This document shows, piece after piece, positions 9,181-16,750 of a stretch of DNA of 64,000 bases. Made by a program: the position numbers and the translations under genes. The notes under the pieces are model-generated. The model ran no database searches. It saw nothing but the letters and a program-made list of their open reading frames with translations, and was not told the origin of the DNA. Origin of the DNA: Pontibacter vulgaris (GTDB taxonomy: Bacteria > Bacteroidota > Bacteroidia > Cytophagales > Hymenobacteraceae); contig NZ_JAJVDH010000002.1 in assembly GCF_022758145.1 (NCBI RefSeq), positions 744,001 through 808,000 of the forward strand, given 5' to 3'. How positions within the stretch are numbered: the first letter of the stretch is position 1; the number at the start of each line of letters is the position of its first letter.

Positions 9181-9795
9181 TTATTTTTTTAGATCCAGGC
9201 GGAAGCGCATGGCTTGTTCCATCTGGGCCTGCATTTCTTTGCGGGCATTCTGAACCCATAAGTTAAATGGAGCCATGTTGTTTTGAGGCACATCTTTAAT
9301 AACTTCATCAAAGTCCTCTATCGCATCCTGTTGGGCTTCTATTGCGCTGTCCCAGTACGCTTTGTCAAACTTGTCTGTTGTTGTTGCGGTTAGCTTCTTT
9401 ACATCTTCCTGGTCATCATCGTCCATGGCGGTTGGCAGCGTTAGGTTGTGCTGTTTTGCCATATCGGCTAATTCTTTTTGCCTGGTAGTATAAAGCTGGG
9501 TAATCTTCTGGCCGTATTGCTTTATCTCAGCAGATACGCCTTTTTGTGCTGCTACTTTAGCCAGTGCCAACTGCAACTGTGTATGTTCGTACGCTTCGCC
9601 TATAAACTCTTTTTGCTCATTGGTAAGCGTAGTGTCCATTGGTGCTGCTGTAGCAGTTGTGTCTGCAGTGGTATCGGCAGGTGCGGTGGTAGTTGTAGTC
9701 TCGCCAGCCTCTTCTTTTTTGCCCGAATCGGTGTTACAGGCCGTAAATATGCTGGTTCCTGCCAGGTATACTACAGCCATTATTAGTTTTTTCAT
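9181..9795 (-). CDS. DUF4142 domain lipoprotein
   Basis: This 204-residue protein has a lipoprotein signal (SIFTAC, Cys20), then a Thr/Ala-rich linker of about 40 residues. A four-helix ferritin-like DUF4142 domain runs from about residue 57 to the end (EQKEFIGEAYEHTQLQLALAK, QYGQKI, FDKAYWDSAIEAQQDAIEDFDE). The family is abundant in Bacteroidota and Proteobacteria, with no firmly established function, and is often stress-associated. The Thr-rich linker resembles that of the small Thr-rich lipoprotein at 13,876. Confidence 0.85.
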   Translation of the reverse strand: MKKLIMAVVYLAGTSIFTACNTDSGKKEEAGETTTTTAPADTTADTTATAAPMDTTLTNEQKEFIGEAYEHTQLQLALAKVAAQKGVSAEIKQYGQKITQLYTTRQKELADMAKQHNLTLPTAMDDDDQEDVKKLTATTTDKFDKAYWDSAIEAQQDAIEDFDEVIKDVPQNNMAPFNLWVQNARKEMQAQMEQAMRFRLDLKK

Positions 9796-9855
9796 AGCAT
9801 TATACTTTAAGTACAGATTGTTATACCTAAAGCATACGCAGCTACAGAAAATTGT

Positions 9856-10272
9856 TTACTGGTGTGCCTGCTTGCGGCGGGTAAGTATAGTTTGCAGGTT
9901 TGTTCGCGAAAGTGGTTTTTTAATAAAGCCGATTACCGAATCGTACTGGCTGATACGCTCTTTATGGTCTTCTTCATCTGAAGAGGAGAACATAGATATG
10001 GCCGTATTGTAAACGTTGTGATAACCTAAGTTGTGGTAACAGTGCAGGAAATCAAACCCGTCTAAATCGGGCATGTTGATGTCGAGCAGGATAAGGTCCG
10101 GGAACGGGGCGGCTTTGTTGTTACTGAAGTTTTGTAAAAGATCGAGAGCTTCCTGTGCGCTTTGGCAAACTGAAATTAAGTTACCGGCATTGGCATCTTC
10201 TAAAACGATCTGTGAAAAAACATTATTGATCTCGTCGTCATCAATAATGAGTATATGGTTGAGTTTATTCAT
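9856..10272 (-). CDS. Single-domain response regulator
   Basis: This 138-residue protein is a receiver domain alone. It shows the acidic pocket IIDDDEIN, the phospho-acceptor Asp in LLDINMPDLDGFDF and the conserved Lys in FIKKPL. The switch position is in ISMFSSSDEEDH. No output domain is present and no histidine kinase gene is next to it, so it probably works by protein-protein contact. The start is the ATG at 10,272. Confidence 0.9.
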   Translation of the reverse strand: MNKLNHILIIDDDEINNVFSQIVLEDANAGNLISVCQSAQEALDLLQNFSNNKAAPFPDLILLDINMPDLDGFDFLHCYHNLGYHNVYNTAISMFSSSDEEDHKERISQYDSVIGFIKKPLSRTNLQTILTRRKQAHQ

Positions 10273-10461
10273 CTAAATCCTTCCCTTCTAATCTGGCAGC
10301 TGGCAATATACTTCGGAAAGGCTGGTATACAAAATGTTATTTAGTGAAGGACTTTTAAGAAATTATTATGCAACAATAATTTACAGGTGAATAGACCATT
10401 TACTGATGTAAATGGTAATTTTAAAATGGTGAAGGATGCCGATAATATTGCAGAGGTATAA

Positions 10462-10500
10462 AAAAGCCCGGTTGTTTAAAACAGCCGGGCTCTTTTTTAT
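10462..10500 (-). terminator. Terminator hairpin
   Basis: A stem of AAAAAGCCCGGTTGT with ACAGCCGGGCTCTTTTT lies just downstream of the glycine-zipper protein gene on the minus strand. Confidence 0.8.
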
Positions 10501-10514
10501 ACTTTAAAATTGGC

Positions 10515-11048
10515 TTAGTAATAAATATGCTCTCCACGGTTTTTCTGGAAGTGCTGCTCGAAATAACGGGCATCTTCAGGTGTACGAGGGTTAAATCCTA
10601 ATACAATGTTACCTTCTTTAATACCGCTTTCATATACTTTAGCACGCTCTTCTGGTATACCGGCACCAACCAAAGCACCAATTAAACCACCTGTTAAACC
10701 ACCTGCACCTGCACCTGCCAGACCAGCTGCCAGCGGGCCAGCCACAATAAGGCCAAGGCCAGGAATAGCAACTGATGTACCGATAGCCGCAATAGCACCA
10801 ACAATGGCACCAAGTGTACCACCAATGGCAGAACCTGCACCGGCACCTTCTAATGATTTATTGCCTAACTCTGTAGTGTTATCTTTATCATCGGCACCGA
10901 AGTGGCGCTTACGTGCATCATCAGACATTACCACGTTTATATCATCCTTGTCATAACCTCGCGCACGTAGTTCGTTGAATGCCTGCTCGGCACTGTTTCT
11001 GTCTCTGAACATGGCGGTCATCATACCTGCCTTATCTCTGTTTGTCAT
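10515..11048 (-). CDS. Glycine-zipper general-stress-type membrane protein
   Basis: This 177-residue protein has an N-terminal YflT/general stress 17M-like part (MMTAMFRDRNSAEQAFNELRARGYDKDDINVVMSD). Two long Gly/Ala-rich helices follow (about residues 65-135: AGAGSAIGGTLGAIVGAIAAIG, GPLAAGLAGAGAGGLTGGLIGALVGAGI) and form a glycine zipper. A short C-terminal segment includes YESGIKEGNIVLGF. The ATG at 11,048 is preferred over the GTG at 11,075. The family has been linked to stress responses in other bacteria; here the role is inferred. Confidence 0.75.
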   Translation of the reverse strand: MTNRDKAGMMTAMFRDRNSAEQAFNELRARGYDKDDINVVMSDDARKRHFGADDKDNTTELGNKSLEGAGAGSAIGGTLGAIVGAIAAIGTSVAIPGLGLIVAGPLAAGLAGAGAGGLTGGLIGALVGAGIPEERAKVYESGIKEGNIVLGFNPRTPEDARYFEQHFQKNRGEHIYY

Positions 11049-11223
11049 AGTTTTAATTGTTTTAATTGGAGTCACATATGCTACTTGTTATAAAATAGCT
11101 GATTCATACTAACGGCAATATGGGGCTAGAGTTACGGTTACAGTTATAACTTTATACCTGCTTAGCTGTTTATTCAGGTTGCAGAGCCATCTATTGTGGT
11201 AGTATGTAGTTACGGGATGCGGG

Positions 11224-11820
11224 CTAATTTTCTTTATTAGCAGGCGGCATACGCACTTTGTCCACTACATGAATTACACCGTTTGCTGCTGCCAGATCGG
11301 GTGTTACAATTTGTGCATCATCTATAAGCAGCTTGTCGCTTTCGGTAGTGATTTTAGCATGGCCTCCTTGAGCAGTTTTTATGTGCTGCACACTTTTCAG
11401 GTCTGATGACATGACTACAGAGGGCACAATGTGGTACTGCAGTAACTTTACCAGCTCTGTTTTATTTTCGGGCATGAGCAAACTTTCCAATTTGCCGGCG
11501 GGCAGTGCGGCAAAAGCATCATTAGTTGGGGCGAAAATGGTGTAAGTGCCCGGGCCCTGCAGCATAGTTGTTAAATTGGCTGCTTCTATAGTTCTTAAAA
11601 ACCTGGAAAGGTTGGGTTGGGTCTTGATGACAGCTATAAGGTTTCCGGCAGTTTGTGTATCTGCAGTAGTAGTTGAGTCGCCGGTTTCCATTACCTGGTC
11701 TTCTGCAATAGGTTCGGAGTTGTCGGTGGTGGTATCGGTGTCGGGGTTGGTAGCACAGCTGAAAAAAGTAAGCCCCGCTGTTACCAGCAGGGCCATATAT
11801 TTTAAAAGTGACTTTTCCAT
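11224..11820 (-). CDS. Fasciclin (FAS1) domain lipoprotein
   Basis: This 198-residue protein has a lipoprotein signal (TFFSC, Cys22) and an acidic/Thr-rich linker. A single FAS1 domain runs from about residue 60 to 193, with the H1 block GTYTIFAPTNDAFAALP, the YHIVP motif and the H2 block ANGVIHVVDKV. FAS1 domains mediate adhesion or surface interactions. The gene is monocistronic. Confidence 0.92.
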   Translation of the reverse strand: MEKSLLKYMALLVTAGLTFFSCATNPDTDTTTDNSEPIAEDQVMETGDSTTTADTQTAGNLIAVIKTQPNLSRFLRTIEAANLTTMLQGPGTYTIFAPTNDAFAALPAGKLESLLMPENKTELVKLLQYHIVPSVVMSSDLKSVQHIKTAQGGHAKITTESDKLLIDDAQIVTPDLAAANGVIHVVDKVRMPPANKEN

Positions 11821-11974
11821 AGCTTTCAGGTTTCGCGTTAAAGAAATAACATCATCTATTATACTTTAACTTGCCTAAAGCTATTTTGTTGATAGCTGCA
11901 CTTTACAATTCTGTAAGCAGGAGCAAGGCCGCAGGTATACTCTACTTTATACTTAGCGAATAAAACAGCGGTGT

Positions 11975-13099
11975 TTAAACGCCCTTGCTGCTGTAAACTT
12001 TAACAACAAAAACGTAATCTTTTAACTTCTTCAGCTGCTGTGGTCTGCTGTTGCCGGTCAGGTTGTTTTTCTTTGGTAAAGTTAACGGGGCCAGCGTAGC
12101 TGCTGCAGGCAGTTCAGCTATCATTTCAAGCAGGTAAGTAGATTTTACAGCAAATGCCGCACCTTCCTGGCCCACCTGCTTACCGCTGATAATTCCAATC
12201 ATATTGCCTTTATCATCCAGCAAAGGGCCGCCGGAGTTACCCGGGTTAAGCGGAATTGAGATCTGGTAAGAAGTGGTATCGCCTTCGAAACCCGATGTTG
12301 AGCTCAGTGCTCCTTCACCAAAAACAATGTCTTCGCGCGGATAACCTAAAGTATAAACCCGTTCACCCAGATCAGCTTCAGCATTTTTGAAAGTATAAGG
12401 CAATTTGCCAAAACCCGTAAAAGCAGGGTCAGCTATGTGAAGTATGGATAGATCATTGTCATGATCTCGGTATACTTCGGTTACTTTATACTTTAGCCCG
12501 GATTTGTTTTCAATCATCACAGAGTCAGCACCTTCCAGAACGTGTGAACTTGTAACAATATACCCGTCAGAGCTGATGGCGAAACCAGTACCACTGAAAC
12601 GGGCCGGGCGCGGAGCAGGCTTTACAGATGGGTCTACACTATTGATATCGTTGATAATAGCACGCTGCTCTTTTTTAATTTTCTCTACTTCGCGGCGTAG
12701 CTCTACGTAACGGGCTGTTTGCTGGCGAACCGGTGCTTTTAATTGCTGCACGCTCCAAAGTGTGCCGAAAACTGAAAGCAGGGATACACTTGCTGCTACG
12801 GCTATAGTTTGCGCATGGCGCTTCCAGTATACTTTCCAGATTTGCGCTGATTGCGGAGTTGCCTCCTGAGCCAGGTCGAAGTCAGCTTCCATCTCGGCGT
12901 GAAGATTATTCAGCTTATGCTTTAATGTCTGGCGCTGGCCGTAATGCTGCATGGCCTGCAGGAGTTGTGCATGTTCCTGTACTTTGGTTGCAAGCCGTGG
13001 GTCGGTTTGCAGTAAAGCCTCAAAGGCGGCCCGCTCTTCTGCTGCCATGGCGCCGTTTAAGTAGCGCTCTATCTGCTCATACATGCCGTAGTCCTTCAT
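11975..13099 (-). CDS. Membrane-anchored trypsin-like serine protease with anti-sigma-like N-terminus
   Basis: This 374-residue protein has an N-terminal cytosolic helical part (MYEQIERYLNGAMAAEERAAFEALL) of the type found in anti-sigma factors. One transmembrane helix (about residues 100-118, TIAVAASVSLLSVFGTLW) and a coiled-coil segment follow, then a periplasmic chymotrypsin-fold domain (about 170-340). The triad is visible: His in TSSHVLEGA, Asp in DHDNDLSIL and Ser in NPGNSGGPLL. It follows the ECF sigma gene at 13,158 by 58 bp in the same direction, so it may hold and release that sigma factor or be its target. The start is the ATG at 13,099; the track-length form starts with TTG. No PDZ domain is present, unlike DegP. 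Confidence 0.85.
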   Translation of the reverse strand: MKDYGMYEQIERYLNGAMAAEERAAFEALLQTDPRLATKVQEHAQLLQAMQHYGQRQTLKHKLNNLHAEMEADFDLAQEATPQSAQIWKVYWKRHAQTIAVAASVSLLSVFGTLWSVQQLKAPVRQQTARYVELRREVEKIKKEQRAIINDINSVDPSVKPAPRPARFSGTGFAISSDGYIVTSSHVLEGADSVMIENKSGLKYKVTEVYRDHDNDLSILHIADPAFTGFGKLPYTFKNAEADLGERVYTLGYPREDIVFGEGALSSTSGFEGDTTSYQISIPLNPGNSGGPLLDDKGNMIGIISGKQVGQEGAAFAVKSTYLLEMIAELPAAATLAPLTLPKKNNLTGNSRPQQLKKLKDYVFVVKVYSSKGV

Positions 13100-13157
13100 C
13101 TTTGTTTTGTTCTTGGCCTTTCGCAAGGCGGGTACTAATACTTGTTACTGGTGCAGC

Positions 13158-13730
13158 TTATACTTCTGGTTTATAGGCTGCAAAAAATAATTTCTTTAAG
13201 CGCTGCAGGCATTTATACTTCTGGTTTTTGGCTGTATCGGTGTTGGTATAGCCAAACTTATCGGTAATGTCCTGCATGTTCTGCATCCGGATGTAATAGT
13301 CTTCGAGCAAGCTGCGGCAAGGCTCGCCAATCTGGCCCAGCGCATCGGCCATTACACCAAACTGCCGCTCATTTTCCTCGTGTTTCTGCACATCCTCCTC
13401 CAGTGTCTGAAACTCTTCGGAGTCATCAATGCGATTTGCAAAGCGACCTTTCTCGGCAAGGCGTTTCAACCATAGCCTTCTGCATACAGAGTAGAGGTAG
13501 GTTTTTATCTGGCAGCTTAACTCCAGGCTATTATCCTTTATTTTCTCATAGAAAACGATAACGCCTTCCTGGTAAATATCCTTGGCTTCGTCATCGGTTC
13601 CGCTGTTACTCAGTATAAAATGAGATATCATCGGGAAATGAAGTTTGTACAGGTAAGCCAGCGCTCTGTCATCGTTTCGCCGGATGCCCTGAATTATCGC
13701 CTCGTCCGTCTCATACAAACTCTTCTTCAT
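13158..13730 (-). CDS. ECF RNA polymerase sigma factor
   Basis: This 190-residue sigma-70 family factor has region 2 (DRALAYLYKLHFPMISHFIL to DIYQEGVIVFYEKI with the KTYLYSVCRRLW promoter-melting block). Its region 4 (LLEDYYIRMQNMQDITDKFGYTNTDTAKNQKYKCLQRLKKLF) is a degenerate helix-turn-helix. I use the ATG at 13,730; the codon at 13,739 is TTG. A promoter-like pair (GGGTTAC-N15-GTAT) lies just upstream, giving a very short leader. The downstream gene is a membrane protease with an anti-sigma-like N-terminus. Confidence 0.9.
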   Translation of the reverse strand: MKKSLYETDEAIIQGIRRNDDRALAYLYKLHFPMISHFILSNSGTDDEAKDIYQEGVIVFYEKIKDNSLELSCQIKTYLYSVCRRLWLKRLAEKGRFANRIDDSEEFQTLEEDVQKHEENERQFGVMADALGQIGEPCRSLLEDYYIRMQNMQDITDKFGYTNTDTAKNQKYKCLQRLKKLFFAAYKPEV

Positions 13731-13745
13731 TCCGTTCAAGTTTTA

Positions 13746-13773
13746 ATACGCTTTTAGTCTGTTTGTAACCCAC
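13746..13773 (-). promoter_or_regulatory. Candidate ECF-type promoter of the sigma gene
   Basis: On the minus strand GTGGGTTAC (13,773-13,765) is followed by 15 nt and GTAT (13,749-13,746). The divergent promoter at 13,804 has the same two elements with the same spacing. The sigma ATG is 16 bp from the GTAT box. Autoregulation is inferred. Confidence 0.5.
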
Positions 13774-13803
13774 CGAAAAAATATTTTAAATTTTTTTTAA
13801 AAC

Positions 13804-13831
13804 GTGGGTTACCTATGGTTCATTCTGGTAT
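13804..13831 (+). promoter_or_regulatory. Candidate ECF-type promoter of the Thr-rich lipoprotein gene
   Basis: GTGGGTTAC (13,804-13,812), 15 nt, then GTAT (13,828-13,831). This mirrors the sigma promoter across a shared A/T-rich 30-bp spacer. The ATG of the lipoprotein is 44 bp downstream. Confidence 0.5.
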
Positions 13832-13875
13832 GAAGTTCAAAACCGAAACCAAAATACTTAATCAGAATCAAAAAA

Positions 13876-14085
13876 ATGAAAAATTCAATCAAATTCGCAT
13901 TCGTTGCTCTTGCCCTTACTGCTTTCACTGCTTGCGAAAACAAAGAAGCTGCTACTGAAACTGAAGCAACTACAACTGAAGAAACTACTGTAACTGAAGA
14001 AACTACTGTTGATACAGCTGCTACAACTGTAGATACTACAACTACTACAACTACTACTACTGACTCTGCTACAACTGTTCAGTAA
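13876..14085 (+). CDS. Small Thr/Glu-rich lipoprotein
   Basis: This 69-residue protein has a lipoprotein signal (LALTAFTAC, Cys20). The mature part is almost only Thr, Glu, Val, Ala and Asp, with runs such as TTTTTTTTT. The DNA is a matching ACT/ACA codon repeat. The mature protein would be a flexible acidic and possibly glycosylated tether on the envelope. Its promoter matches that of the divergent ECF sigma gene, so it is probably in the same regulon. Function is unknown. Confidence 0.75.
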   Translation: MKNSIKFAFVALALTAFTACENKEAATETEATTTEETTVTEETTVDTAATTVDTTTTTTTTTDSATTVQ

Positions 14086-14130
14086 TTAGTATCAGAACTA
14101 AGCCTTTTAGCTTATAGTTCTAAAAGCACA

Positions 14131-14175
14131 CAAAAGGGCCCCATGCCATCAGGCGCGGGGCCCTTTTGTTTTTTG
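14131..14175 (+). terminator. Terminator of the Thr-rich lipoprotein gene
   Basis: The stem CAAAAGGGCCCC (14,131-14,142) with GGGGCCCTTTTG (14,157-14,168) is followed by a T tract. Confidence 0.85.
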
Positions 14176-14199
14176 TGCCTGCTTAAAAAAGCAGCTATA

Positions 14200-14238
14200 A
14201 AGTATAAAGGCCGGCTACAGTAGCCGGCCTTTATACTT
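14200..14238 (-). terminator. 18-bp inverted repeat terminator embedding AAGTATAA
   Basis: AAGTATAAAGGCCGGCTA (14,200-14,217) pairs with 14,221-14,238 around a 3-nt loop. It lies just downstream of the proline dehydrogenase stop codon. Confidence 0.8.
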
Positions 14239-14253
14239 TTATACGCAGGCAAT

Positions 14254-15441
14254 CTAGCGTCTCTCTTTTTTGCGGCGCTGCATCTCTTTATTAATGAGCA
14301 GAAACTCGCGGCTGCTCTGGCCTGCAATAGCTGTGTTCTCGTTAGCACGGCGCAGCAGGTAAGGCATTACAGCCTCAACCGGACCGTAAGGTACATACTT
14401 GGCTACATTATAGCCGGCATGCGCCAGGTTATACGACAGGTTATCGCTCATACCAAACAGCTGGGCAAAGTATATGCGCTCATCGCCGGGAGCAATGTTA
14501 TACTTGTTCATCAGCTCGATTAATAAGTAGGAGCTTTTCTCGTTGTGCGTGCCGGCGCAAATGGCAATGCGGTCCAGGTGTTCCATGCAGAAGCGGAGCG
14601 CATCATCAAAAAGTTTATCGGACGCTTCTTTCGAAATGTTGATCGGGCTTTGGTAACCTTGCTCCTGGGCACGCTTGCGCTCTTTTTCCATGTAGGCGCC
14701 GCGCACCAGTTTGCCACCCAGGTAGTAACCACGTGCTACCGCATTTTCATAATCGCGCTTAATGGCATCCAGGCGGTCGTGGCGGTAGAGTTGGTAGGTG
14801 TTGTAAACTATGGCTTTCTCTTTATTATAGAGCTCCATCATTTCATAGGTCAGCAGGTCTATGGTTTCCTGTATCCAGCTTTCTTCGGCATCAACAAAAA
14901 CACGCACATCGGCTTCAAAGCAACGCTGGCATATGGCATTTATGCGGTCGCGGCCGCGTTCAAAGGCCGCGCGTTCGTTAGCGCTAAGTTCCTGCCTGGC
15001 CTGTACTTTCTCCAGCAGTTTTATATCTACCAGGCCGGTTACCTTAAACACCGAAAATGGTATGTGCTTGTTTCCGCGTGCTTTTTCTACTGTGCGCAGA
15101 ATTTCGTCGCGGGTGTGGTCAAAGCTTTGTTCGGAGCCTTCGCCCTCCACGGAGTAATCCAGGATGGTGCCGATGTTATACTTGCCCAGTTCCTGTATGG
15201 CACGCTCTGACTCCTGTATGGTTTCGCCGCCGCAGAAGTGGTTAAAAATTGTTGGCTTAATAATAAATTTAACCGGCAGGTGCAGTTTCAGGGCCGTGTT
15301 TAGGAGGCCTCCGCCCACTTTAACAAACATGTTGCTGTTCATCGATTTAAACAGCAGGTACATTTTATATAGCTCAGCGTTGGATTTTGATGAGAAAGCG
15401 ACAGCGGTGTCGTCGAATGATACGTTGGTAACCGGGTTCAT
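14254..15441 (-). CDS. Proline dehydrogenase
   Basis: This 395-residue monofunctional FAD enzyme oxidises proline to pyrroline-5-carboxylate. Conserved PutA/ProDH barrel blocks are visible: FSVFKVTGLVD, VFVDAEESWIQ, YNTYQLYRHD, the GGKLVRGAYMEKER strand, CAGTHNEKS, FAQLFGMSD and the C-terminal VPYGPVEAVMPYLLRRANEN, whose RR pair binds substrate carboxylate. The length is typical of the Bacteroidota enzyme. No P5C dehydrogenase gene is adjacent. Confidence 0.93.
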   Translation of the reverse strand: MNPVTNVSFDDTAVAFSSKSNAELYKMYLLFKSMNSNMFVKVGGGLLNTALKLHLPVKFIIKPTIFNHFCGGETIQESERAIQELGKYNIGTILDYSVEGEGSEQSFDHTRDEILRTVEKARGNKHIPFSVFKVTGLVDIKLLEKVQARQELSANERAAFERGRDRINAICQRCFEADVRVFVDAEESWIQETIDLLTYEMMELYNKEKAIVYNTYQLYRHDRLDAIKRDYENAVARGYYLGGKLVRGAYMEKERKRAQEQGYQSPINISKEASDKLFDDALRFCMEHLDRIAICAGTHNEKSSYLLIELMNKYNIAPGDERIYFAQLFGMSDNLSYNLAHAGYNVAKYVPYGPVEAVMPYLLRRANENTAIAGQSSREFLLINKEMQRRKKERR

Positions 15442-15575
15442 GAAAAGTATAAGTTAGCAGCTGCAAAGATAGTGCATCCGTTAATTTAAACCGCATAATT
15501 ACCTGTTGTTTTGGATTGTACACTGCCCGGAGCCGATAATAAACTACTCTGCGTGCATTGCTGTTGTATTTGAGT

Positions 15576-15583
15576 TAACTTTG
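15576..15583 (+). promoter_or_regulatory. Bacteroidota-type -7 box of the DAHP synthase gene
   Basis: TAACTTTG fits TAnnTTTG and lies 18 bp before the ATG at 15,602. No well-spaced -33 TTTG is obvious. It argues against any start upstream of 15,576. Confidence 0.4.
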
Positions 15584-15601
15584 CGACAAGATTTAGCATT
15601 G

Positions 15602-16693
15602 ATGAATTTTAATAATAAAGACACCTATTTCAGCCGTTTGCTATCGGAGCGCGGCAAGCCTTTGCTGATTGCGGGCCCATGCAGCGCAGAAAGCGAGGCA
15701 CAGGTAATGCAGACAGCCGAGGCCCTGAAAAATCAGCACATTCACCTGTTCCGGGCAGGCATCTGGAAACCGCGTTCGCGCCCTAATTCTTTTGAAGGCA
15801 TTGGGCTGGACGGGCTGCAATGGCTGGGCCGCGTAAAGCGCGAACTGGGCTTGCGTGTGACCACAGAAGTTGCCAACACAAAACACGTGGAAGAAGCCTT
15901 AAAGCAGGGGATTGATGTGTTGTGGATTGGTGCCCGAACTACCGTAAACCCTTTTGCCGTGCAGGAAATTGCCGATGCATTGCAGGGAGCTAACGTGCCG
16001 GTTATGGTAAAAAACCCGGTTAACCCGGATCTGGCACTGTGGATCGGGGCGATAGAGCGTATTTATAATTCCGGCATTACCGATCTGGCGGCCATCCACA
16101 GGGGGTTCTCGTCTTACCAGAAAACAAAGTATAGAAATGCGCCGGTCTGGCAAATTCCGATAGAGCTGAAAGCCCAGTTCCAGGGCATGCCTGTTATAGT
16201 TGACCCCAGCCATATTGCCGGTAACCGCGAGCTGATATTTCCGGTGTCGCAGAAAGCGCTTGACTTGGGCTATGATGGCGTGATGATAGAAACGCACCCT
16301 GATCCGGCAAATGCCCTGAGCGATGCCGAACAACAGGTAACGCCTGCTGCCCTGGCCGTTATACTTAGCAAACTGCAGGTGCGCAAAACCAATTATGATG
16401 ATGCCGACCTGGTAAACCGCGCCGAAGAACTACGCCTGCAAATTGACGCAGCCGATCATGAAATAATTGCTGCACTGGCTAAACGTATGGCACTGGTTGA
16501 GCAAATAGGCGAGTATAAAAAACTGAACAATGTACAGGTGCTGCAATTGGAGCGCTGGAAAGAGATTTTCAGATCGAGGGCAGATTGGGCAGCGGAAGCA
16601 GGTATAAACCCGGCTTTTGTTGAAGAGCTTTATAAACTGATTCATGTGGAATCTATCCGGCAACAGACGGAAGTAATGAAGAAGGAAGTATAA
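15602..16693 (+). CDS. 3-deoxy-7-phosphoheptulonate synthase fused to chorismate mutase (type II)
   Basis: This 363-residue bifunctional enzyme of aromatic amino-acid biosynthesis has a DAHP synthase domain first (about residues 15-265: LIAGPCSAESEAQVMQ, FRAGIWKPRSRPNSFEG, LWIGARTTVNPF, VMVKNPVNPDL, VDPSHIAGNRE, GVMIETHPDPANALSDAEQQ). An AroQ chorismate mutase helical domain follows (about 275-350: LRLQIDAADHEIIAALAKRMALVEQIGEYKK). The start is the ATG at 15,602, after a TAnnTTTG box. The fusion is common in Bacteroidota and allows feedback control of DAHP synthase. aroB and aroA lie 3 kb downstream. Confidence 0.94.
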   Translation: MNFNNKDTYFSRLLSERGKPLLIAGPCSAESEAQVMQTAEALKNQHIHLFRAGIWKPRSRPNSFEGIGLDGLQWLGRVKRELGLRVTTEVANTKHVEEALKQGIDVLWIGARTTVNPFAVQEIADALQGANVPVMVKNPVNPDLALWIGAIERIYNSGITDLAAIHRGFSSYQKTKYRNAPVWQIPIELKAQFQGMPVIVDPSHIAGNRELIFPVSQKALDLGYDGVMIETHPDPANALSDAEQQVTPAALAVILSKLQVRKTNYDDADLVNRAEELRLQIDAADHEIIAALAKRMALVEQIGEYKKLNNVQVLQLERWKEIFRSRADWAAEAGINPAFVEELYKLIHVESIRQQTEVMKKEV

Positions 16694-16730
16694 AACAGAA
16701 AGAGAAGCCTCATTAGCTTCTCTTTCTGTT
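16694..16730. terminator. Bidirectional terminator hairpin
   Basis: AACAGAAAGAGAAGC (16,694-16,708) pairs with GCTTCTCTTTCTGTT (16,716-16,730) between two convergent genes. Confidence 0.8.
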
Positions 16731-16750
16731 AAGGCAAAGTATAAATTCAA

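Noticed and set aside
14545-15210. Plus-strand ORF of 221 codons
   Set aside because: It is antisense to proline dehydrogenase and has no recognisable motif.
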